Source: Nesterenkonia lacusekhoensis (GTDB taxonomy: Bacteria > Actinomycetota > Actinomycetes > Actinomycetales > Micrococcaceae). Taken from it: a DNA stretch of 64,000 nucleotides. The notes under the pieces are model-generated. The model was given only the letters and a program-made list of their open reading frames with translations. It did not search any database and was not told where the DNA came from. Shown piece after piece: positions 8,732 through 17,758 of this stretch. The translations under genes were made by a program, and so were the position numbers. Within the stretch, counting starts at the first letter, position 1; every line of letters begins with the position of its first letter. The stretch spans positions 2,480,001 to 2,544,000 of the forward strand of contig NZ_JAGINX010000001.1 in assembly GCF_017876395.1 (NCBI RefSeq). The letters are read 5' to 3'.

Positions 8732-10132
8732 ATGGCAGAGCGGAAGCGGCGAGGTCTCGGCCGGGGGCTCGGTGCACTGATCAATACCGACGCCGAAGAG
8801 GAAGAGGTCTCAGGCGCAGCTGCCCAGGTGGCTGCGGAGTCTGAGCAGACGGCCACTGATCAGATGGTGGAATCGGCAGCTGCACTGGAGGAGCGCGCCA
8901 AGGGCGTGGCAAGTCGTCCCAAGAAGGGCACCGTTCCACGTGAAACCACTCAGCAGGAGAGAGAAACAGGCGGTTCCGGTGAATCTGCCGACGCTCCTGC
9001 TCCGGCGGCAGCAGGGGGTCGCCCGATCGACGTCTTCTTCTCGGCCAAGTCGAATATCGGGACTCAGACGGTTTCACGTGAAACGCGCGACGCCGCAGCG
9101 AAGAGTTCCAGTGTGCCGCGCACTCGCACCGCCGCCAAGGGTAAGCGAGCAGAGATGCCCGACGTATTGGGTCAGCGCCGCAGTAGTGCCCCTTCGGCGG
9201 GCTCGGCCGAGCAGCCCACCTCCGGCTCTGCAGCTGAGGACGCTGTGATCGCGCCCGCTCCCCAGCAGGCGGAGGACCACTCATGGACGGACGCCGTTTC
9301 ACGTGAAACGGGGGGAGCGGTGGACGGTGCGGAGTTCCGTTCCCTGCCAGTCGCCAGCATCCAACCCAATTCCCGCCAGCCTCGTACAGAGTTCGATGAG
9401 GAAGACATGGCCGAGCTGGTGCACTCTGTGCGCGAGATCGGCGTGCTGCAGCCGATCGTCGTGCGGCCCTTGGGAGATGACACCTACGAGCTCGTCATGG
9501 GTGAGCGTCGCTGGCGGGCATCCAAAGTGGCAGAGCGGGAGACCATCCCCGCGATCGTGCGGAGCACCAAGGACGATGACCTGCTGCGGGACGCACTCCT
9601 GGAGAATATCCACCGTTCCGAGCTGAACCCCCTGGAAGAGGCCGCCGCGTACCGCCAGCTGCTCGATGACTTCAGCTGCACCCAGGACGAGCTGTCCACG
9701 AAGATCGGCCGGTCCCGCCCGCAGATCTCCAACACTCTGCGCCTGATGAAGCTCCCTCCCACCGTGCAACGGCGGGTGGCCGCCGGAGTGCTGTCCTCCG
9801 GGCATGCACGTGCCCTGTTGGGACTCCAAGACGATGAGCAGATCGAAGAGCTGGCCGCGCGCATCGTGGCCGAAGGACTGTCGGTCCGGGCCACAGAAGA
9901 GGCCGTCACCCTCATCAACCAGGGGGAGAAGCAGCAGAAAGCTTCACGTGACACCAAGGAGACGCCGCAGACAGCTCGTCAGCAGCAGTTGGCCGAGCTT
10001 TCTGATGCGTTGATCGACCGTCTGGACACGCAGGTGAAGATCAGTCTGGGGGCGAAGAAGGGACGCATCTCCATCGACTTCGCATCTATGGACGATCTCC
10101 ACCGCCTGATGGAGCTCATCGGCAACAGATAA
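8732..10132 (+). CDS. parB: Chromosome partitioning protein ParB (Spo0J), CTPase
   Basis: ParB loads at parS, binds CTP and spreads along DNA, and is moved by ParA. The ATG at 8732 gives the canonical start [17 protein letters not shown], so the open frame upstream is not coding. After a long low-complexity linker (about residues 25-195), the CTP-binding domain begins [20 protein letters not shown]. It contains GERRWRAS (near 257) and [16 protein letters not shown]. The parS-recognition helix-turn-helix is [18 protein letters not shown], and a C-terminal dimerisation region ends the protein. At 466 residues it exceeds the usual 280-380 because the linker is expanded. Three strong parS sites and one weak one are inside the gene, all read as V/A-S/P-R-E/D-T. 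Confidence 0.96.
   Translation: MAERKRRGLGRGLGALINTDAEEEEVSGAAAQVAAESEQTATDQMVESAAALEERAKGVASRPKKGTVPRETTQQERETGGSGESADAPAPAAAGGRPIDVFFSAKSNIGTQTVSRETRDAAAKSSSVPRTRTAAKGKRAEMPDVLGQRRSSAPSAGSAEQPTSGSAAEDAVIAPAPQQAEDHSWTDAVSRETGGAVDGAEFRSLPVASIQPNSRQPRTEFDEEDMAELVHSVREIGVLQPIVVRPLGDDTYELVMGERRWRASKVAERETIPAIVRSTKDDDLLRDALLENIHRSELNPLEEAAAYRQLLDDFSCTQDELSTKIGRSRPQISNTLRLMKLPPTVQRRVAAGVLSSGHARALLGLQDDEQIEELAARIVAEGLSVRATEEAVTLINQGEKQQKASRDTKETPQTARQQQLAELSDALIDRLDTQVKISLGAKKGRISIDFASMDDLHRLMELIGNR
8933..8946. other. parS site inside parB
   Basis: GTTCCACGTGAAAC at codons 68-72 of parB, encoding VPRET in the disordered linker. Confidence 0.88.
9071..9084. other. parS site inside parB (perfect palindrome)
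   Basis: GTTTCACGTGAAAC, 138 bp (46 codons) after the previous coding site, encoding VSRET. Confidence 0.9.
9296..9309. other. parS site inside parB (perfect palindrome)
   Basis: GTTTCACGTGAAAC, 225 bp (75 codons) after the previous one, encoding VSRET just before the folded ParB core. A weak fourth copy, GCTTCACGTGACAC at 9941-9954, is read in the same phase as ASRDT. Confidence 0.9.
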
Positions 10133-10185
10133 GAGCGAGGAGCCCCCAGACTCCTAGACCTGGGCTCACCCGCCTCTGGACACAG

Positions 10186-10237
10186 AAAAGGCGCTGAGCA
10201 AACCCCTAAGAGGGAGGGGGTTTGCCCAGCGCCTTTT
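10186..10237. terminator. Bidirectional terminator between parB and trxA
   Basis: A long inverted repeat (AAAAGGCGCTG...CAGCGCCTTTT outside, GCAAACCCC...GGGGTTTGC inside) with A and T tracts at opposite ends serves both convergent genes. Confidence 0.92.
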
Positions 10238-10253
10238 CGTAACCCGAGAAACC

Positions 10254-10580
10254 TCAGGCGAGGAAGTCTGCGAACTCCTGCTCCAGCACCTGCTTGGGCT
10301 TGGCGCCGATGGAGGACTTCACATGCTCTCCACCCTGGAAGCCGTAGACGGCCGGGATAGAGGTGATGCCGAACTTCGCCGCAGTGGCGGGGTTCTCATC
10401 CACGTTGACCTTCACAACCTCGATCTTGTCGGGGTTCTCCGTGGCCAGCTCCTCCAGGATCGGGGTGAGCATGCGGCACGGGCCACACCACTCTGCCCAG
10501 AAGTCCACGATCACGGGCTTATCGGCCTGGAGGACATCCTCATCGAAGCTTGCGTCAGTGACACTCTTGAGCTCTGCCAT
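10254..10580 (-). CDS. trxA: Thioredoxin
   Basis: This 108-residue cytoplasmic dithiol-disulfide oxidoreductase has the active site FWAEWCGPCRML (CGPC near residues 32-35), the cis-proline loop TSIPAVYGF, and the typical GAKPKQVLEQEFADFL C-terminal helix. It lies 17 bp after trxB on the same strand, so reductase and substrate are co-transcribed. The start is preceded by AAAGGAAAGACACC. Confidence 0.96.
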   Translation of the reverse strand: MAELKSVTDASFDEDVLQADKPVIVDFWAEWCGPCRMLTPILEELATENPDKIEVVKVNVDENPATAAKFGITSIPAVYGFQGGEHVKSSIGAKPKQVLEQEFADFLA

Positions 10581-10597
10581 GGTGTCTTTCCTTTCGT

Positions 10598-11647
10598 TCA
10601 GGAGGTGAATACTGAAGTCTCTGCTGCGTCCGTGGTGGTGTTCGCAGCCAAGTAGTGTTCGACATCGAGAGCCGCCACGCAGCCGGAGCCGGCGGCAGTG
10701 ATGGCCTGACGATAGGTGGGGTCCAACACGTCGCCTGCGGCGAAGACGCCGGGGAGCGAGGTCTTGGAGGTGCGGCCGTCCACCCAGAGGGTCCCGTCTT
10801 CGGTCAGCTGGAGCTGATCCTCGAAGAGGGAGACGCGCGGGTCATGACCGATCGCCACGAACAGTCCTGTCACATCCAGTGTCGACTCGGTGCCGTCCAC
10901 CAGGTTCTGCAACGTGAGCTGGTTCAGCTTGCCGTCACCCTCGACCGCTGTGACTGCCGTGTTCCAGAGGAACTCGATCTTCTCGTTGGCCTTGGCGCGG
11001 TCCGCCATGATCTGAGAGGCGCGGAGTTCGTCGCGGCGGTGGATCACCGTGACCTTGGAGGCGAACTTGGTCAGGAAGAGGGCCTCCTCCATCGCGGAGT
11101 CGCCGCCGCCCACCACGGCGATGTTCTGCTCGCGGAAGAAGAAGCCGTCGCAGGTGGCACACCAGCTGACGCCGTGACCCGAGAGCTCCTTCTCCCCGGG
11201 GACGCCGAGCTCACGGTAGGCAGAGCCGGTGGCCAGGATGACGGTGCGGGCGTGGAGCACATCGCCGGAGGCGGTGGTGATCTCCTTGACCGGCAGGTCC
11301 AGCTTCACCTCGGCGGCATCCTCATGACGGATGTCGGCACCGAAGCGCCGGGCCTGCTGCTCCATGTTCATCATCAGCTCCGGGCCCATGATGCCCTCGG
11401 GGAAGCCGGGGAAGTTCTCGACGTCGGTGGTGTTCATCAGCTCGCCACCTGCGGTGACGGAGCCCGCCAGCACCACGGGATTGAGATTGGCGCGGGCGGT
11501 GTACACGGCGGCGGTGTATCCGGCGGGGCCGGATCCTACGATGACCACGTCATGGACCTGATCGGGCAGCTGGTCGGTCACGTCTGAGTCCTTCGGGATG
11601 TCGTCGGGGGAGAGGGCCGCAGCCTCGTCTCTGTGTGAGTTCTGCAC
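10598..11647 (-). CDS. trxB: Thioredoxin-disulfide reductase
   Basis: TrxB uses NADPH and FAD to reduce thioredoxin. The FAD-binding motif [20 protein letters not shown] lies near residues 34-53, and the redox cysteines are in [11 protein letters not shown]. The NADPH-binding motif is [18 protein letters not shown], and the FAD-closing motif is [10 protein letters not shown]. The 349 residues include an acidic N-terminal extension of about 30 residues; an internal start nearer the Rossmann fold is possible. The operon continues into trxA. Confidence 0.96.
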   Translation of the reverse strand: MQNSHRDEAAALSPDDIPKDSDVTDQLPDQVHDVVIVGSGPAGYTAAVYTARANLNPVVLAGSVTAGGELMNTTDVENFPGFPEGIMGPELMMNMEQQARRFGADIRHEDAAEVKLDLPVKEITTASGDVLHARTVILATGSAYRELGVPGEKELSGHGVSWCATCDGFFFREQNIAVVGGGDSAMEEALFLTKFASKVTVIHRRDELRASQIMADRAKANEKIEFLWNTAVTAVEGDGKLNQLTLQNLVDGTESTLDVTGLFVAIGHDPRVSLFEDQLQLTEDGTLWVDGRTSKTSLPGVFAAGDVLDPTYRQAITAAGSGCVAALDVEHYLAANTTTDAAETSVFTS

Positions 11648-11721
11648 ACTGAAACTACCAAGAGGATGCAGCTATTCCGCAGGAGGTCTGCCTCTCAGCG
11701 GAAGGGTCTGGGCCGGGAGTC

Positions 11722-13767
11722 TCACTCCACGGAGATCTCAGCGAGGTTCAGCGTGTAGGGCAGGCCCGCGACCTGCGGCGGAGTGTGCTGAGGAAGCTCA
11801 TCGATGGCGATGAGCACATACTGGCCCTCGGCGCCCTCGTCCAGCTCCACTGTGGTCTCTGTCCACTCGAAGCTGCCGCTGCCCACAGTCTCCGCGCCGT
11901 CGGTGTTGGGCTGGTCGTTGACCAGCACCTCGAAGGTGCCCCCGGAGGTCTCGCCCTCCTGGGTCACGGTCACAGCGGAGACGGGCGCAGACTCCTCCAG
12001 CTCCATGACCAGGTACATGGTGGAGGCGAAGTTGCCGAATGATGCGGTGCCGTAGGAACCGGGGTTCCACGTCGTCGCGGTGTCGCCGTCGTGGATGGCG
12101 GACAGGTCGGCGTCGTTGCCGGCACCCAGATCGGCAGAGTCCGGCACCGAGCGGGTCACCGCGGCCACAGCCGGTACGGGGGTGTCCTCTTCAGCCGGCT
12201 CCTCGCCCTGCTGAGCGCCTTCCTCGCCGTCCTGCGGCTCCTCAGCCTCAGGGCTCTGTTCGTCCTCTGCAGAGCCCTCCTGGGCCGTCTCATCGGGTTC
12301 TCCGTCGGTGAGGACGAAGAAGGCGGCCACTGCGATCACAGCGATGATCGCGGCCAGGCTGATGATCCCCAGCCAGCGGCGGGGCGTGGGCTTCTCATCC
12401 TGGAAGTCGGCACCCTCACCAGCGCCACCAGCACCGGCACCACCAGCACCGGATTCACCGAGCCCGCCGGCATCAGCACCAGCGCCGGCTTCGCCGGCCG
12501 CGACGGTCAGCGGCTCCTCGGCGCCGGAGGCCGCGGGAAAGGCGGAACGGGTCTGTGGGGGAACCGCCCTGATCACACCGGTGAAGCTGCTGGCGTCCTC
12601 GGTGGCGCCCAGGGCATTGCGGCCGCCGTCGCGCTCCTGAGACCCCATGGACTTCAGTCCGGCCAGAGCCTCGGACTCCCGGTCCCCGGAGAGGCCGGCG
12701 GCATCGGCCGGAGTCGGAGCGGGGCGCTGGTCGTATTCGGCCACCGGCTCCTCGGGCGGATCGTCGACGACCTCCTCGCCGTCGTCCAGCTCGTCCTCAG
12801 CCTCCTGCGGCTGCGTGGCGGGCGAGCCGGACGAGGCTGCCTGCGCGGCCACAGTGTCCAGGGGCACAGAGGGCATCGCCTCGACCACTTCGCCGTCCTG
12901 CTCCTCGGAGGTGCCACCCTCGGGAGCATCCTGGCTGGCCTTCGCAGCAGCACCTCCAGGGGCATCTTCAGCAGCGGCACCCGCAGCAGCCGCAGCCCCG
13001 GCGGCGTCGGCTCGTGATGAGAAGGGCTCAGAGGGGTCTGTCGCGGCTTCGAAGGACTCCTGGCCGTCAGCCGCCGGACTGACCTCCACCAGCTCCATAT
13101 CCGACTGCAGAGTCAACGCACCGAGGGCCCCGCCAGCCCCAGCACCAACACCAGCAGCGGCGGCCGCGGGCCCCTCGGCCTGCTGGCCCGGGGATGCGGG
13201 GAGGATGCGGTCGGCGTCGCGGTCAGTGCCCAGACGCTTGTTCAGCGAGTCCGAGACCTTGTCCAGGAAGGCGGGGCGGCGGCGTCGGGGCTTGCCGTCC
13301 TCCTCGGGCTGCTCGGTGCCCGTGTCCTCGTTCAAGCCGTCGTGGAGGCGTGCGTAGTACTCGAGGTCGTCCTCATAGGTCTCCGGCTCCATCACACGGG
13401 ACTGGCCGAAGATCTCCTGGCCCAGCGAGTCGGTGAAGAACGGCTCCACGTAGGGGGCGGCGTCGGGCACCACCAGGTCCAGCAGCAGGTTGGGATCGAC
13501 CTGGTTGGAGATCAGATAGGTGCGGTCTTCGGCCAGCCCCAGGTCCATGACCTGGACGGCGGAATCGCGCTCCCCGGTGGCCAGCTCCTTCGCCGAAGTC
13601 GCCACCTGCTTGGCATTGGCCCTGGAGGCGAGCAGGATGCTGATGTCGCGGTCCAGGACCTCGTCTGTCGCCTGGAAGACGATGTCCTGATCCGCCGAGG
13701 TCACCACATGGTGGGTGATGCGGTATCGCCCACCCACTACATCGCCGACGCCGAACGGCTGCGCCAC
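11722..13767 (-). CDS. Membrane-anchored pseudokinase with C-terminal sugar-binding-like domain, MurJ partner
   Basis: The N-terminus (FGVGDVVGGRYRITHHVV, VFQATDEVLDRDISILL) is a Ser/Thr-kinase N-lobe without a recognisable catalytic loop or DFG, so it is probably a pseudokinase. A very long Ala/Glu/Asp/Gly-rich disordered region follows (about 170-455), then one TM helix WLGIISLAAIIAVIAVAAFF near 460-480. The C-terminal beta-sandwich-like domain (ADLSAIHDGDTATTWNPGSYG) resembles discoidin/carbohydrate-binding modules. In mycobacteria such pseudokinase and sugar-binding domains are fused to MurJ/MviN and recruit FhaA. Here they form a separate protein directly after murJ. The GTG at 13767 is preferred because a perfect AGGAGG precedes it; an in-frame GTG at 13803 is the alternative. 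Confidence 0.8.
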   Translation of the reverse strand: MAQPFGVGDVVGGRYRITHHVVTSADQDIVFQATDEVLDRDISILLASRANAKQVATSAKELATGERDSAVQVMDLGLAEDRTYLISNQVDPNLLLDLVVPDAAPYVEPFFTDSLGQEIFGQSRVMEPETYEDDLEYYARLHDGLNEDTGTEQPEEDGKPRRRRPAFLDKVSDSLNKRLGTDRDADRILPASPGQQAEGPAAAAAGVGAGAGGALGALTLQSDMELVEVSPAADGQESFEAATDPSEPFSSRADAAGAAAAAGAAAEDAPGGAAAKASQDAPEGGTSEEQDGEVVEAMPSVPLDTVAAQAASSGSPATQPQEAEDELDDGEEVVDDPPEEPVAEYDQRPAPTPADAAGLSGDRESEALAGLKSMGSQERDGGRNALGATEDASSFTGVIRAVPPQTRSAFPAASGAEEPLTVAAGEAGAGADAGGLGESGAGGAGAGGAGEGADFQDEKPTPRRWLGIISLAAIIAVIAVAAFFVLTDGEPDETAQEGSAEDEQSPEAEEPQDGEEGAQQGEEPAEEDTPVPAVAAVTRSVPDSADLGAGNDADLSAIHDGDTATTWNPGSYGTASFGNFASTMYLVMELEESAPVSAVTVTQEGETSGGTFEVLVNDQPNTDGAETVGSGSFEWTETTVELDEGAEGQYVLIAIDELPQHTPPQVAGLPYTLNLAEISVE

Positions 13768-13806
13768 TTGTCCTCCTGGGAGTTCTTTGGGATATCCGGT
13801 CACAGC

Positions 13807-15585
13807 CTACCGGCTGAGCCTGCCCAGAGCCGGGATCCGCCGGGCCAGCGGTTGGATGAAGTCATCGAACTCGCGCACCTTCAGGCTGCGCAGCATCACC
13901 ACGAAGACGGTGGCCATCACCAGCCCGACCGCGGCACAGCTGAGCAGCGCGCTGCCGATCGAGTCCCACGCGAAGCCCCACGTGTAGCCGCCCAGCAGCC
14001 ACAGCACAGCGGCACCGGCGACGCCGGCCACCACGGCTGCGGCGCCCGAGCGGGAGTAGGCGGCCAGCACGGTGCCGAAGCCGAAGCCGCCCCAGCGGCG
14101 GACCACCAGCACGTGGCAGATCACATACTGGAGCATGTGCAGCACGCTGAACATGCCCACCACTACGAAGGGTACGTGATAGCTGGGCAGGATCTGTGCC
14201 GAGATATGGGTGACCGTCAGGCCCACCGCCGCGATGATGGCGTAGATGAACATCGGCGTCTTGGCGTCCTCTGCCGCGTAGAAGACGCGCAGCAGGTAGA
14301 AGTTCGCCGAACGGAACGGCATGCCCAGGGCGTGGAGGACCAGCAGCTGCCCCACCGCGGCGCCGGCCAGGTGGGCATCGGCCGCGGAGCCGCCGAAGAT
14401 GCGCCCCAGCGGCCCGGCCACCACCAGGATGGCGATCATGAAGAACATCACCGGGATGGCGAAGATCCGCAGCCCCTCGTTGATGAGTTCGCGGGCGCGT
14501 CCCAGGTGGCCCAGGTCCATGGACCGGGAGAGCTGGTTGAACAGCACTGTGGCGATGGAGAGCACGAAGACCGAGTGCGGCAGGATCACCATCAGCTCGG
14601 CGATGTTCGCTGAGGTCTCACCGGGGATGGAGGCCGGGGAGATGCCCTCGGCCGCCACCTCCTGGCGGCCGGCGGTGGCGCCGGAGATCAGTCGGAAGTA
14701 GAGCAGGTTGGCCACATTGCCGATCAGCATGGCCACCAGGGTCCAGCCGGCGATCTTGCCGGTGGTCTTCAGGCCCATGCCGCGGATGCCGAACTTGGGC
14801 CGGATCTTCATGCCCAGCTTGGAGAGCGGCCAGAGCAGCAGCAGCGCCTGAGCCACGATGCCGGCAGTGTGTCCGGCGGCCAGCCAGATGGTCTGCTGGG
14901 TGGTCCATTCGACCATCTGATCATCTGTGGCGGAGTAGCTGCCGAAGGTGATGATGAAGCTGATGATCACGGTGATCGCGATCATGTTGTTCAGTACCGG
15001 AGCCCACATGTACCAGCCGAATCGGGCATTGGCGTTGAGGATCTGGCCCACGACGGCATAGAGCCCGTAGAAGAAGATCTGCGGCAGGGTCCAGGCCGCG
15101 AAGGCCGCACCGAGGACCAGCATGGGCTCGGTCCAACCGCGGGTCAGCGTCATGACGATGGGGTAGGCCATGACCGTCAGCAGCAGTGTGAAGACCGCCA
15201 GGATCACCGTGGTCAGTGTCAGCAGCCGGGAGGTGTAGTCGGCGCCGCGGTCCGGACGCTTGGCGGCCTTGATCAGCTGGGGAACCAGCACCACGTTGAA
15301 CATGCCGCCCGCCAGCAGCAGATAGATCACGTTCGGGATGGTGTTGGCCTTCTCGAAGACATCCGCGATCAGCGTGGTCTGGCCGATCGCCACCGCGAGC
15401 AGCGCGGTCCGGACGAAGCCCAGCACGCGGGAGAGGAGCGTTCCTGCGGCCATGACGGCGCTTGCTTTGGCCATGCCGTTCTTGGGCAGGTGGGAGTCCG
15501 GGTCGGCTGCGGCGTCGGGGGCTCGGCCGGCGTCGGGATCCTGCTGATCCGCTGCCGTCCGGGCTGAGGGGGAAGTCTGTGTCAT
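13807..15585 (-). CDS. murJ: Lipid II flippase MurJ (MviN)
   Basis: MurJ flips lipid II across the membrane for peptidoglycan synthesis. The 592 residues include about 14 hydrophobic segments. The MOP-superfamily start is AVMAAGTLLSRVLGFVRTAL (about 40-59), followed by ADVFEKANTIPNVIYLLLAGGMFNVV with the conserved central residues. A soluble acidic N-terminus of about 38 residues precedes TM1. It is the promoter-proximal gene of a pair with the pseudokinase (3-bp gap or overlap depending on start). This separates the catalytic flippase from its regulator, unlike mycobacterial MviN. Confidence 0.93.
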   Translation of the reverse strand: MTQTSPSARTAADQQDPDAGRAPDAAADPDSHLPKNGMAKASAVMAAGTLLSRVLGFVRTALLAVAIGQTTLIADVFEKANTIPNVIYLLLAGGMFNVVLVPQLIKAAKRPDRGADYTSRLLTLTTVILAVFTLLLTVMAYPIVMTLTRGWTEPMLVLGAAFAAWTLPQIFFYGLYAVVGQILNANARFGWYMWAPVLNNMIAITVIISFIITFGSYSATDDQMVEWTTQQTIWLAAGHTAGIVAQALLLLWPLSKLGMKIRPKFGIRGMGLKTTGKIAGWTLVAMLIGNVANLLYFRLISGATAGRQEVAAEGISPASIPGETSANIAELMVILPHSVFVLSIATVLFNQLSRSMDLGHLGRARELINEGLRIFAIPVMFFMIAILVVAGPLGRIFGGSAADAHLAGAAVGQLLVLHALGMPFRSANFYLLRVFYAAEDAKTPMFIYAIIAAVGLTVTHISAQILPSYHVPFVVVGMFSVLHMLQYVICHVLVVRRWGGFGFGTVLAAYSRSGAAAVVAGVAGAAVLWLLGGYTWGFAWDSIGSALLSCAAVGLVMATVFVVMLRSLKVREFDDFIQPLARRIPALGRLSR

Positions 15586-15608
15586 CGGGGAGGACTATAG
15601 CGGAGACG

Positions 15609-16178
15609 TCAGAGCGAGTCCTGGATGACCTGTTGGGCGAGGCTGACGATCCGGCGCTCGTTGGGGAAGGAGAGGACGCGCTCCAGCTCGTCCAGATTCA
15701 CCCAGGCCACGTCCACGGCTTCGTGGTCGGGGTCCTTCTCTGTGGTCAGGTCACCGCCCACAGCCTCCAACAGGAAGTGGTGGACCGTCTTATGCACCCG
15801 ATGGGTGGGCACGGTGAACCAGTACTCGATGCTGCCCAGGCTGGTCAGGATGGAGCCCTCGATGCCGGTCTCCTCGGCGACCTCGCGGACCGCCGCCTCC
15901 TCGTGGGTCTCCTGGCCTTCGGGGTGGCCTTTGGGCAGGCACCATTCCATGCGGCCGCCACGGTTGTAGCGGGCGATGATGGCCGCATCGAAGCCCTGGG
16001 GGGCCGGACGGATGACCACGCCTCCGGCGCTGACCTCCTCCACCGTGGGCAGCGCACCCCGGGCTCGGGGCGGGTGCGGCACCGGAGCGCGGCGGGAGGA
16101 GCGCGACGGCGTGCGGGCAGCACTGATCGACGCCGTCAGAGGCGTCTGCCGTTCACCCTCGGTTCCCGAACTGGTCAT
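15609..16178 (-). CDS. Nudix hydrolase
   Basis: The Nudix box GHPEGQETHEEAAVREVAEETGI fits Gx5Ex7REUxEExGU. It is flanked by VEEVSAGGVVIRP and, downstream, GSIEYWFTVPTHRVHKTVHHFLLEA. Proteins of this kind at the cca-murJ locus in actinobacteria are diphosphate hydrolases of the MutT/Ap4A type; the substrate cannot be told here. The ATG at 16178 gives 189 residues with a basic, Ser/Arg-rich 55-residue lead; an upstream in-frame GTG/ATG would overlap the cca promoter. It is divergent from cca and 23 bp upstream of murJ. Confidence 0.88.
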   Translation of the reverse strand: MTSSGTEGERQTPLTASISAARTPSRSSRRAPVPHPPRARGALPTVEEVSAGGVVIRPAPQGFDAAIIARYNRGGRMEWCLPKGHPEGQETHEEAAVREVAEETGIEGSILTSLGSIEYWFTVPTHRVHKTVHHFLLEAVGGDLTTEKDPDHEAVDVAWVNLDELERVLSFPNERRIVSLAQQVIQDSL

Positions 16179-16258
16179 ACCCACTACTCTAATCGGCGCA
16201 GGCAACGCTGGTGTGTCAGGGTCCACGCTGACCAGCGGCGGGGGAGCGGGATCCGGCT

Positions 16259-17704
16259 GTGTGGGAAACTGAGAAGGCTATGCCTTACCTTCCCTCTGGT
16301 TTCCCTGACGGCGCGTGGCTGTCGGATGTCGTCGTCGATCTCGGCGAAGTCTTCGCCGCCGCCGGATTCGAACTGTCGTTGGTCGGCGGGCCGGTGCGTG
16401 ACCTCTTCCTGGGCCGCACCTCCCCGGACCTGGACTTCACCACGGACGCGAGGCCGGACGAGATCATCTCCGCGGTCTCCGGCTGGGCCGATGCTCATTG
16501 GGACATCGGCCGGGACTTCGGCACCATCGGCATCCGCAAGGGCGATGACACCATCGAGGTCACCACCTACCGGGCCGAGGCCTATGACCCGGAGTCGCGC
16601 AAGCCCGAGGTGCGCTTCGGCCGGGATCTGGGCGATGACCTGGTCCGCCGCGACTTCACCGTCAACGCCATGGCGCTGAAGCTGCCCAGCTTTGAGCTGG
16701 TGGACCCCCACGGCGGGGTCCGGGATCTCTACGCCGGGCAGCTGCGCACCCCCGCGACGCCGGAGGAGTCCTTCTCCGATGACCCGTTGCGCATGATGCG
16801 GGCCGCCCGCTTCGCCTCCCAGCTCGGACTGGACGTGGCTGAGGGGGTGCGTGGGGCGATGACCGCGATGGCCGAGCGGATTTCCATCGTCTCCGCCGAG
16901 CGGGTGCGTGAGGAGCTGGTGAAGCTGATCATCGGTGATCACCCGCGCGCCGGCGTCGACCTGCTGGTGGAGACCGGCCTGGCCGAGATCGTGCTGCCAG
17001 AGGTCCCTGCGCTGAAGCGTCTGGATGATGAGCACAACCGACATAAGGACGTCTATCAGCATTCGCTGAAGGTGCTGGAGCAGGCCGCTGACCTGGAGAC
17101 CGACGCCGACGGCCCGGTCCCCGGCCCGGACTTCATCCTGCGCTTCGCCGCCCTGATGCACGATGTGGGCAAGCCCAAGACCCGGCGCTTCGAGGCCCGC
17201 GGCGGGGTGAGCTTCCGTCACCACGATGTGGTCGGTGCCAAGCTGACCCGTAAGCGCATGCAGGCGCTGCGCTTCGACAAGGAGACCATCCGGGCGGTCA
17301 CCCTGCTGGTGGAGCTGCATATGCGCTTCTACGGCTACGGAGACCAGGGGTGGACCGACTCTGCGGTGCGCCGCTATGTCACCGACGCCGGAGACCAGCT
17401 GGAGCGCCTGCACCGGCTCACCCGCTCAGATGTGACCACCCGCAACCGGAAGAAGGCCGCCCGGCTGGACCACGCCTATGACGATCTGGAGGACCGGATC
17501 GCCGCACTGCGCGAGCAGGAGGAGCTGGATAAGATCCGGCCGCACCTCGATGGTCAGCAGATCATGTCGATCCTGGAGATCCCGCCCGGACCCACGGTGG
17601 GCAAGGCCTACAAGTTCCTGCTCGAGCACCGGATGGAGAACGGTCCGGTGGCGGAGGAACAAGCAGCGGCCCTGCTCAAGCAGTGGTGGGCGGAACAAGA
17701 CTGA
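16259..17704 (+). CDS. cca: CCA tRNA nucleotidyltransferase
   Basis: This enzyme adds or repairs the 3' CCA of tRNAs. The class II polymerase-beta head is LVGGPVRDLFLGRTSPDLDFTT with the DLDF metal-binding acidic pair, followed by RRDFTVNAMALKL and DPLRMMRAARFASQL. An HD phosphohydrolase domain follows (FAALMHDVGKPKTR, then FRHHDVVGAK). The 481-residue length matches actinobacterial enzymes. The GTG at 16259 has a GGGGAG 12 bp upstream; the in-frame ATG at 16280 is the alternative. It is divergent from the Nudix gene. Confidence 0.95.
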   Translation: MWETEKAMPYLPSGFPDGAWLSDVVVDLGEVFAAAGFELSLVGGPVRDLFLGRTSPDLDFTTDARPDEIISAVSGWADAHWDIGRDFGTIGIRKGDDTIEVTTYRAEAYDPESRKPEVRFGRDLGDDLVRRDFTVNAMALKLPSFELVDPHGGVRDLYAGQLRTPATPEESFSDDPLRMMRAARFASQLGLDVAEGVRGAMTAMAERISIVSAERVREELVKLIIGDHPRAGVDLLVETGLAEIVLPEVPALKRLDDEHNRHKDVYQHSLKVLEQAADLETDADGPVPGPDFILRFAALMHDVGKPKTRRFEARGGVSFRHHDVVGAKLTRKRMQALRFDKETIRAVTLLVELHMRFYGYGDQGWTDSAVRRYVTDAGDQLERLHRLTRSDVTTRNRKKAARLDHAYDDLEDRIAALREQEELDKIRPHLDGQQIMSILEIPPGPTVGKAYKFLLEHRMENGPVAEEQAAALLKQWWAEQD

Positions 17705-17758
17705 ACTGGGCACGACAGCGCTGAGCAGGCCAGAGCGGGCGAGGGTCGAGCCCGGCTC

